From Lunularia cruciata (taxonomy: Eukaryota; Streptophyta; Marchantiopsida; Lunulariales; Lunulariaceae), in NCBI GenBank assembly GCA_948567375.1, contig OX419760.1:46624001-46688000 (forward strand): a stretch of DNA of 64,000 nucleotides, in the 5' to 3' direction. Shown here one piece after another: positions 55,682 to 64,000 of this stretch. The notes below the pieces were generated by a model, which saw only the letters and a list, made by a program, of their open reading frames with translations, was not told where the DNA came from and did not search any database. Each line of letters starts with the position of its first letter. The stretch's first letter is position 1. A program made the position numbers and the translations under genes.

Positions 55682-55775
55682 ATTGGGGTTGAATCTCATT
55701 CTACCTATTTTGTCTCACTCTTGTGAGGGCTTGATGGGTTTTCCATCCTTCGTGTTTTCTACGCGGTCACCCTTT
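55682..55775 (+). repeat. Diverged non-LTR tail copy
   Basis: TTTTGTCTCACTCTTGTGAG, GGCTTGATGGG and CTACGCGGTCACCC match the tail. A partial copy (TTTTCTACGCGGTGGCC) follows at about 55930-55965. Confidence 0.6.
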
Positions 55776-55975
55776 TCACAGATAGACGTCAAAGATTTTG
55801 GTTTTCCGGAAGTATATCGAAATGTTTCTGCAAATTTGAAAGTGATGTCTTCCCGGAACAAGAAATGTACTTTAATTGGTGGTACATTGTGGGGTCTGTA
55901 ATCAGTTAATTGATTAGAGTGTTCGTCTATGTCCCTCTTGTTTTCTACGCGGTGGCCTTTTTCTCGGTTCACTAC

Positions 55976-56545
55976 GTCCCGTCAAAATCGAGTAGAATAA
56001 ATAAACATCGTTCGAGCCTCGAATCCAAATCACGTGCAGGTCACGTGTGATCATGATCCAAATCTGGCGTATGATGATCCACAAGCTTATTCAGAACATG
56101 TTCGGAGATTAGATCTAAGAAAGCCAAACGAAAACAGACTTCAGAGATGAAGGAGCAATTTAGTCGGAACTTGATCCGGGGCATTAAATTTCACTTGGCC
56201 TAGAAAGTAAGTCAACTTTTCTGGAGTTGAATAATTTGGGATGTTGACTTTAGGGTTTGAGTTTCTAATGTACGATACATTTATACTGTAAAAAGATGTG
56301 ATTCGGTAAATTGGCTCGCAACTGGTAATTAATACTATTTCCAACGCTTGATGGCCATACAGGCGGTACACATACGGGAACGATAGAAGCTAGAACCTAC
56401 CACATGACAACGTACTGTATTCGAATCACGAGAGCACTATTGGAAACATCAATCAATATTTAGCAATGAAATATTCTGGTGTCATAATGCAGTAGGAAAC
56501 GAAATTTTATATATTATAATCTAGTTGCATTAATGCATACTGTGA
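55976..56545. other. No supported gene
   Basis: Unassigned intergenic sequence. Confidence 0.3.
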
Positions 56546-56975
56546 ATTGCCGAGAAACTTCCAGTTTGAGCACATAAGTTGTGGGCGTGGATCAGTCGTT
56601 CGACTTCGGGAAAGGCTTATTCCTTCTATAGACCAAAAGCCTGTTCCAATAACACTAACTGTAAAGTGAAAGATTCTGACCATGAGCCCAGGTCATGATC
56701 AGTGCTGCTTCAGGGTCCATGGCCTTAACGTTTGCAAAAGCATTGGTCCTATGGGTTAAAAGGGGGACAGGACCATCAATAAATTGCCGAGAAACTTGCA
56801 GTTTGAGCACACTAGTCAACGAGTAGGATACTGAATGGGGCACGTGGATAAGTCGATCGACTTCGGCAAAGGATTAATCCTCCTATAGACCAAAAGCCTG
56901 TTCCAGTAACAATAAATTTTAAGTGAAAGATTCTGACCCTGAGCCCAGGTCATGATCCGTGCTGCTTCAGGGTCC
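56546..56975 (+). repeat. Direct repeat of about 235-250 bp, two copies
   Basis: Both copies start AATTGCCGAGAAACTT, contain ATAGACCAAAAGCCTGTTCC and end GAGCCCAGGTCATGATC...CAGGGTCCA. The function is unknown; it may be a decayed gene or repeat end. Confidence 0.75.
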
Positions 56976-58236
56976 AAGTTACAGATATCGCGTGACCCGC
57001 TATTGAGATTCTCCCTGTTGCTCTTGTCCCTATTCACCATACAGAAGCCTTGCCTTCTTTTCAGTCGAGAAACTGCAGAACGTCCTTATTCAGGTTGCAT
57101 AAACAACTATCTCCAATCGAAGATGTGAGTTTCTGATTTGGGTGTGTTTGAATTTTTGCAGTTAGCTTTTGTGTGGAAAATCCTGAAGAACTCAACAATG
57201 AGTGTTCTTACCCTCTAATGGGGACAGGATTGCTTACTCTTTAGAGCATTTAACCATAGACGTTCTAGCTGGATCTTAGGGTTGTGATTGCGAGATATAT
57301 TCTCGATAGATTGAGAAGATTTAAGTTCAAAGTGTTGAGACTCCATAACTAACAATAGAAGCAACCGAAAACATTGGCTGTCACTCTAAAGTGATAGCCG
57401 CCAAGTGCAGTGCCGGCACCGATGCAGGCTTCTCAAACTTGCAGAATCGTGGACTGCCATCCATTTCCTTGAACATATGCCGAAGTCTCAGAGTCCACTG
57501 ACATTTGAATCCCATGGGTTTTCAATGGGTTGTGGACTGGATCATAAAATTGTTTCGTCTGTTTCAGCTGGGAGGTAAAACATCTGAGGCCCCGATGACC
57601 TCGTACACGGGGTTGAGTTATTTCATCTACTTAATTTGACTTGACATGACATATGATCCTATGTCATTTCCATCGCTTCATTCCTGAGCTGGGAATCTAC
57701 CACTCTTCTTGATGCGTTGAGAGTATATTTCTTTTCTCTTCGCCTCATTCTTGTGCTGGGCACCCAGCACCTATACTTGATACTTTTCAAATATATGTGG
57801 AGGTGACTCAATATTCTTATGGCTGTATCTTGATTGCCATGGAAATTTTAATGTGTTCAACACAAAGTTGCAATGAGGGGTATCCGTCTGTAAGTTCCAT
57901 CAGAGAAGGATGAATTCCTCCACGTTCAGTCTCTTAAGAATTCTAATTTTGGAATCAGATTGGAATTCAGAATGCTAGTAATCTATACATATGGTGCAAA
58001 CTTGTATCTTCATCAGCAGTCATAAAAGTTGATAACAGTTCCAATACTTGTCTATTTTCGAAGCGATCTAACGTGTATCATATGTACGAATCTAGGTTCA
58101 TATATCGTATCGAGCATCCGCAAAGTTTGCAAGGCGTCGATGTCAACCTGTCCAGATTGATTTCATCATTTGAGCATGAGCAGAAATGCTGAGATAAATC
58201 TGAATCTAATGTATGAAGTCATGTGCCTATGAACAG
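56976..58236. other. Upstream flank of second hydrolase locus; no supported exon
   Basis: No convincing coding exon is found. By comparison with the 30-kb gene, a 5' exon would be expected here or further left. Confidence 0.3.
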
Positions 58237-58509
58237 GTGGAAAAGTTGAATGACGGTCTTTATGACTTCAAGAAATGCGTACCGTGAGAGGAGAAGCTGT
58301 GGTCATTTTCTTTCATGGAATTGCAATCGATGACGCTCCAAGAAAAGATGTACACTTCAGCACTTGGACCTTTCAAGACTCCACTGAGCTTTGGCCTAAA
58401 AAGTTATTCGAAGAGGATCAGAAGCTGCAAGTACAGAACAAGTGTGTGATACGGGCGTTAGCAGCAGCCTACGATCCAAGCAAGTATATGACTGCTCCAG
58501 AAGGATAAA

Positions 58510-58640
58510 TGAAAGGCGACCGCGTAGGAAAAACGAAGGATGGGAAGACTCCATCAAGCCGTACAAGGGAGTGACAAAAAAAGGTAACATGGGGCTAAGC
58601 CCCAATAGAGTAGCCTGCCCTACAGAAGGCAGGCTTGATG
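58510..58640 (-). repeat. Non-LTR tail copy inside the hydrolase locus
   Basis: The complement reads ...GGGGCTTAGCCCCATGTTACC, TTTTTGTCACTCCCTTGTAC, GGCTTGATGGAGTCTTCCCA, CCGCGTAG..., a good match to the tail. It interrupts the hydrolase between the first core strand and the nucleophile elbow. Confidence 0.8.
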
Positions 58641-59088
58641 AATACCAAATCAAAGAAATTTCGTCCACATGATAATTCCTGAACTAGTTAAGAAACGGGG
58701 GACCAGAGAGATACCGATAGTCATTGTCGCTCATAGTTTCGGAGGAATTATCGTCAAAGGGATGATAGACAAGGCGCATACCGTGGCAAAAGGAAAGAGC
58801 AGAGACAGTCCCAAATGCAAGCGATTCTTCAAAAACCTGGGTGATATATTCTTTTACGCAACACCTCACAGAGCCTTGACAGAGGATAGTTTCAATCAGC
58901 TCTTCCCAGCTTCTCAGGGGAAACGCAGCGAATTGGTCGAGCTACTTTCGGAGCACAACAAGCTTCTTGCCAGAGAAGAAGACAAATTCAATAAACTTCT
59001 CGGAGTTTTAGCGTACAAAGCCGAACTGCAAGAGGGATCGAGGGCCGTGGAGGTTCAAGATGTACACGAAAGTCTTCCTATACGAGTG

Positions 59089-59386
59089 GTAAGCACCAAA
59101 TCATAAGATAATGCTCATTTATATGAAATAAATTTGTTCTAAACTGCGCATGAGATTCCCATCTGGAACTTCAGGTTTCCGTAAGCTTTTTGCGTCTCTT
59201 TGAAGTTCTGTGAAGGTGACCGCATCTATCTAGATCCTTGTTCTAGTCTCATTGAACCCTGACAAGTAAAAACCTAGAAATTTATTAAAAAATGAAATAC
59301 ATGTGTGTTACTCATTTACATTGGAAAGTTAGAAAGCAGTGGGATTAGGAATAACGACTCTAACAAATTGATATTTTTGCGCACAG
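59089..59386 (+). other. Intron of second hydrolase locus
   Basis: GTAAGC...GCACAG, 298 bases, phase 0. Confidence 0.7.
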
Positions 59387-59863
59387 GGTGAATTTGAAGG
59401 AAACATTGTCACTGAGCCATCTGCCGTCAGTGGGGCATCAAATATTCACAATGTGATGCTGGATAGTGATCACTTCACTATATGTAAACCACCATCAGAA
59501 GGGGCCTTGGCCTCGGATATGTACATCAAGTTACAAAAGTTCTTAGGAGAAAACATTTTAGGACTTGAGGTCTAACCCACTACGGCTAGCTAAAGTTTGA
59601 GTATTTAATCAGGACTTGCTTACCCTTAGCATAGCTAGGTAAAGTTTGAGTATCTAACTTTTGCCCGTCAGGAAAAGGCAAACAGTGAAGGATATTTGAT
59701 TCAATTTTGGTTTGTTTATACGTTCTTGCTATTCCTTTGGAACAAAAATTGTAAAATGAGAATTGTAAAAATTATAATCAGTAACTCAATTAAATGTTTA
59801 TTTTCATATTGTATCCCATCGATTTTTAAGACTACCATACTATCACACTGATCATGTGACTAG

Positions 59864-60183
59864 GTTTAAGGACTCATTTTGGAGTCAAACAATGATTTTG
59901 CAAAGTTATTGCTACAAATCGTGACACAGATCCAATTTGATGAGAATATAATAAAATAAGAATACCATTCTTTTGCACTTTCTCAAATCAAAAGACTTCT
60001 TATCCGAGGACGCTATAAAGTACGTTTAGAGACTCATTTTGGAGTCAAACAATGATTTTGCAAAGTTATTACTACAAATCGTGACACAGATTCAATTTGA
60101 TGAAAATATAATACGACAAGAATTCCATTCATTTGTAACTTTCCCAAATCAAAGACTACTTACCCAAGGACGCTATAAAGTAC
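59864..60183 (+). repeat. 160-bp tandem duplication
   Basis: Two units, 59864-60023 and 60024-60183. Each starts GTTTA.GGACTCATTTTGGA or the close variant and ends CGCTATAAAGTACGT. It lies directly left of the duplicated block. Confidence 0.9.
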
Positions 60184-61561
60184 GTGAACAAAGAGTGAAG
60201 AAAATGATAAGATATGTGTAACAGCCCAAGGTTGATATACTAGTAATAAAAGACGATCTAATAAAAGTAATCTGAAGACGATCCTATCTGCTCTTGCATC
60301 GAATTATCTCTTAGAAGTAGAGATAGTAGGTTTATTGCGCACCTGTGATTTCTTTTTAAGTTCATTGGCCTCAAGAGCACCCCCATACAAGCACTCCGTT
60401 GTCCCTTGAGGTGCTTCGTGTGAATTTATAGGGATCCAGTTGTGCTTTTCAAACTTTGAGCAAACCACTCTCTGTTTATATGAATGAGTTAACGACTTAT
60501 CCACCTCGCCTTGTAGTTGACATGATTAAAGGTGAAAGAACGTTTAGCACCTAAGTATTCCGGATATTTGGTTCCTCACGGAGGCTTGCAGGTGTTCTTA
60601 TCATTTGTCGAATTTTACTGGAGGATATTGTATACTTCAAACCACTCGTAGTCCATTCTTCTTTTGGAATGCCTTCACTGAAAATGTGCATTCTGAATGT
60701 TAGCAAGTGTACAGCCTCGCACAGTATTCTAACGAGTGCTACTTTTCAGCTACATGTACAACAAACAGTTCGGTTAAATTAATGTTTTAAAGTTTCTCGG
60801 ACTTTCGATTGAAGAGATAAACTATAAATAATCTTTTATAAGTAAACCATGTATTTACTGTCACCGCCGAACACTTTAGTGAAGAAAATAGGCCGCAGAC
60901 AACTATGGAAGTAGACTTGACGGACATGAAGGCTGTTGGACTAAGATATGAAAAGTCTAGCTCGGGCAGAACAGTTTATCTTGACTACTAACAGCACAAT
61001 CCTTTCTTCTCCTGGATAGGAGTTCCTGTCTGAAACCCGTAGTAAAAGGTTGAAAGGTCGTGAAATGGAAATTCCATGAGGTTGATCTACAAAGCTCGCC
61101 CGAGCCAACATTGACTTGGATTCTTGTGATGTGAACTGCAATAAGCTATTGACATAATCCTCTTCAACCCAAAACTGACAAAAACTTGTGATATTAACTG
61201 CCATTCTGCCTTGTTATAGAAATTCACTCATTAGAGTCAAGTCTATTTTAAAGCATCCAAGTACTATCTTCACTTTACAATTCGATTAATTTGGGATTTC
61301 ATGTAGCACATTTGATAACTCAGATTGAGTTTGTAAAAGATCTCGATCTCAAGAAGGTGCTTCAATGTTGATACCTGAGCCCTTGCCCGAATATAATTCA
61401 CGTGGGTACTATAGCCTCGCATATTTTAGTTTACTTAACACCAAAGAACTTGATGAAGAAGGTCAATTGCAAGAAGTTGTTTTTTCTCAATTTATAAATA
61501 ATTTTCATATTCAGATTTGAAGGCTCTGATCATTTTTCTACAGAGTCACTTTCTAAAGCAT

Positions 61562-61882
61562 GATAAGCTTTCCTTGAAAAATGTATCAAACGCCATGTCC
61601 ATAGCTCCACATAACTCCAAGGCTAGAGGAACAAAGAGGTGACCTTGCTGCATACCCCTATACTTGGAGACCTTGTGACCTGATGCTGCACTCCCCACTC
61701 ATCAGAGGGATGGGTAATCACTCCCTCCAAAAATATATCTTGCATAGGGTCCATATGCACTACATCCATTATTGTCACCTAATCATCTCGGACCAACTGT
61801 AAGTCTGCTCTGGCATGTGTCATCTGCAAAGCATACAAATTCTCCCTCCAAGCCAAGTATCTACTCTCTCGTGCCATAGCAA
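61562..61882 (-). pseudogene. Non-LTR C-terminal fragment inside duplicated block
   Basis: The complement matches 47870-48180 (the AGGTCACCTCTTTGTTCCTC and TTGGAGTTATATGGAGC region). The tail is missing and the fragment replaces a short segment present in copy 1 (about 24640-24670), so insertion came with a small deletion, or the tail end was lost. Confidence 0.8.
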
Positions 61883-62494
61883 AGAAGAAGGTGGAGCAAT
61901 TTTACTTCCAAAGAGCTGAAATAATCGGATACTTCCTTTCACATTCTTCTCAAAATATATGGGAATAATAACTCTTGGAATAAGGAAGGTAAGTTTTGAA
62001 ACCAGGTAAGGTAACAATAGATGGCCAATGGGAAGCCAAAGAGAGTAGGAAAATAATTTTTTTTATGTAAGTTCATTCTATATCCACTTAAAAATGGTGC
62101 TCCTACTTTTTATTCCCTTGGTATTTGAAGTGTGCCTGCAAATCATGTTCCAAAAGCAGAATTCCTTCACTAATCTTTCTTTATTACAGTCATGTAGAAA
62201 TATAGTACAAGAACTTGTATAGCATTGAACAAGGAAAATATCAAGGATATTGTCTTTCTGCTTGCTAGACCAAGCAACTATTTGGGATGTCCAAGGTCAT
62301 GATTTGAAGCTGTTTTTGCAATGGAGAATTTATTAGAGGCACAAAAAGGCTGATTGGAAAAATCATTATGTATAGTTCTTCGCAAAACCTCAACCTAAGT
62401 GTTTGATAAGAGAACTTTAAATTCTTCTTGAATTTAAAGTATTGCAAGCAATTCTTGACAAGAAAGTGATATTGAAGATATATTTGAGTTACAA

Positions 62495-62610
62495 GAAAAT
62501 TATTTGTAATCTTGAAGAGGATTGAAAATTATTTGTAATCTTGAAGAGGATTGAAAATTATTTGTAATCTTGAACAGGATTGAAAATTATTTGTAATCTT
62601 GAAGAGGATT
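62495..62610 (+). repeat. 29-bp tandem repeat, four copies
   Basis: GAAAATTATTTGTAATCTTG plus AAGAGGATT is repeated four times, one copy with ACAGG for AGAGG. Copy 1 of the block has a single unit near 25275. Confidence 0.95.
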
Positions 62611-63825
62611 AAAGATACCACAAGGCAGAAAATGAAATCAATAATTGCATATCAATATACTGCAAAGAGGAGAGTAAAGTCCTTGGACTTTTTGGATTGC
62701 TTGAAAGGAATGATGAAAATAACAAAGGTAGAGATATCTGAACTTATGAAGCATGGAACCGTATACTAGTTCTTGTAATATATTGACTCAAAGATAACTC
62801 CAAAAGTTGAAGATGCATTGAAGGGATTTAAATGGGAAAATTTTGACTATGAAAAAAGAAAGTTTATGTGAAATCAAAAGGAGCAAGCTAAAAAATCTTC
62901 TTGCATTTTTCTATATCTACAGACTGGTGTGTGGAATATCCACTTATTATATATAACTGTAGACCTACTCAATCTGGATGTGGATGCATCCAAACTTCTG
63001 GAATGGATTTTCTTTATGAATTTGTTGAGAAATAAAGATTTGGAGTATTTCAAGTCCTTGAAAGTTTTCTAAAGGTTTTTTAATTTAAGCTATAATTTTT
63101 CACAAATATATGAAAACTTACAAAATAATAGCTTAAAAATTTATATTGTCTTTTAACATTGAGGCTTTCATGAATATCGAGCTTTAATGTTAAGTGGGTG
63201 AAATAAACAAGATATGCAAGTATTTCAGCTTTGCTTAAAGAATAGAAGATGAGCAGCAAAAGATAATTTTTAGAGATTAAAACAAGATTTAAATAAATAT
63301 CCATTGAAGACAAGAGCACAATTATAAGGATGATAAAGAGAAATATTTCTTTTGATTACCCATCTTATAAGAATATTCATGAGGTAGCATCCATACAAAA
63401 CCCTAATGTTAAACAAAAGGTTTGAATCCAAAGGTACACTTTTCTCATCCATATAACGAGAATCCTACTAGTTAGGTTTTTGAACTCAAGATATAATGAT
63501 TTGGCAATGTTCAAAACCCAACATGAGTATCTTTTTATAGCACAGGATAATATGGAAATGAGTTCAGTGAGCAATATTCTGATATTTTTGGATGTTAATG
63601 TGAAAATTATCAAACAACATTTAAATCCTTTGCTATGTGCTTGGCAAAAGAGGATGATGAAAAAAAGGAAGGAGAGGATGACAAAAATAGTGAGAGTTCT
63701 TCTTCCGGAGATAATAACACTGAAATGATTAAAATCATGGTGATGACCAAGACTATAGTAATAAGCTTGACTCTACAAAGCTTTTGAATTTTAATATAAA
63801 TAATGATGAAGCAATAATGAGCAGT

Positions 63826-64000
63826 TCTTTGTAGTTACATGTATCTTTCTTCATTGTAGGACCTTTGTAGATCTAAATTTTGGAGTAGTAAGACTTTCCC
63901 AGCCCACCTAATGTTCCCTTAGATGGATTTTCTGTTTTTGTTGTTTTTTTTCCCAAATAATTATATCATGTTGAGTAGGATGATGCTTGAAGATATAAAG
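63826..64000. other. Right edge, no supported gene
   Basis: Sequence after the end of the duplicated block. Too short to assign. Confidence 0.3.

Larger units (their letters stand above)
58237..59575 (+). pseudogene. Second alpha/beta hydrolase locus, broken
   Basis: The first exon piece starts after an acceptor (ATGAACAG/GTGGAA, about 58237) with VEKLNDGLYDF, then needs a frameshift to reach RGEAVVIFFHGIAIDD (58275-58508). A tail-type insertion (58510-58640) breaks the frame. The hydrolase core resumes at 58669-59088 with IPIVIVAHSFGGIIVKGMID (elbow A-H-S-F-G, Ser kept) and IFFYATPHRA. Donor CGAGTG/GTAAGC and acceptor GCACAG/GGTGAA join it to 59387-59575 (GEFEGNIVTEPSAVSG...SDHFTIC, with a candidate catalytic His), ending TAA. 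Intron position and phase match the 30-kb gene. The frameshift and insertion indicate a pseudogene, unless the insertion is spliced out. Confidence 0.7.
60269..63825 (+). repeat. Duplicated block, copy 2
   Basis: It matches 23369-26529 in the same orientation but without the adjoining strictosidine-synthase-like gene. It is longer because of a non-LTR fragment (61562-61882) and an expanded 29-bp repeat (62495-62610). Confidence 0.9.

Noticed and set aside
62495-62610. CRISPR-like repeat
   Set aside because: 29-bp units lie head to tail without spacers.

Overview
The window looks like nuclear DNA of a land plant, probably a non-seed plant (a bryophyte is my best guess; the sequence does not settle it). 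The reasons are spliced genes with GT-AG introns, a strictosidine-synthase-like gene, a small family of alpha/beta hydrolase genes, and dense nested plant-type retrotransposons (Ty3/gypsy, Ty1/copia and a zinc-finger non-LTR family). There is no sign of operons, CRISPR or bacterial genes.

Layout. 1-3.4 kb: 5' end of a minus-strand Ty3/gypsy element (LTR, primer site, leader, gag) that runs off the left edge and is inserted in an old plus-strand copy of a second element family (3.39-4.42 kb). 4.42-5.22 kb: minus-strand fragment of a non-LTR element. 5.65-15.58 kb: a young, almost intact minus-strand copy of the second family. This is the main feature of the window: a Ty3/gypsy-like element whose polyprotein carries gag, aspartic protease, a complete-looking C5-cytosine DNA methyltransferase domain, RT, RNase H, integrase and a C-terminal PHD finger. 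All of it lies in one reading frame, interrupted only by three TAG codons, and one of these sits in the UAG-CAR-YYA context known from plant-virus readthrough. 15.6-18.7 kb: decayed repeats. 18.8-19.3 kb: possible 5' part of a membrane-protein gene. 20.04-23.36 kb: a complete four-exon strictosidine-synthase-like gene. 23.37-26.53 kb: a block duplicated at 60.27-63.83 kb. 29.5-31.24 kb: a minus-strand alpha/beta hydrolase gene. 32.6-37.6 kb: decayed repeats. 37.6-38.9 and 49.26-50.03 kb: two parts of a dead copia element. 39.68-48.5 kb: a zinc-finger non-LTR element split by a dead chromovirus (41.02-46.63 kb, 5-bp target duplication ATCTT) whose LTRs carry heat-shock-element-like arrays next to a TATA box. 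51-56 kb: many short copies of the non-LTR 3' tail and several direct repeats. 58.2-59.6 kb: a second alpha/beta hydrolase locus, broken by one of those tails. 59.86-63.83 kb: tandem repeats and the second copy of the duplicated block.

Only the strictosidine-synthase-like gene and the 30-kb hydrolase look like host genes that could work. Nearly everything else is mobile DNA at different stages of decay. The methyltransferase/PHD element is the candidate for an unusual biological system: it could set or read chromatin marks on its own DNA, and it seems to use amber codons, rather than frameshifts, to partition its polyprotein.
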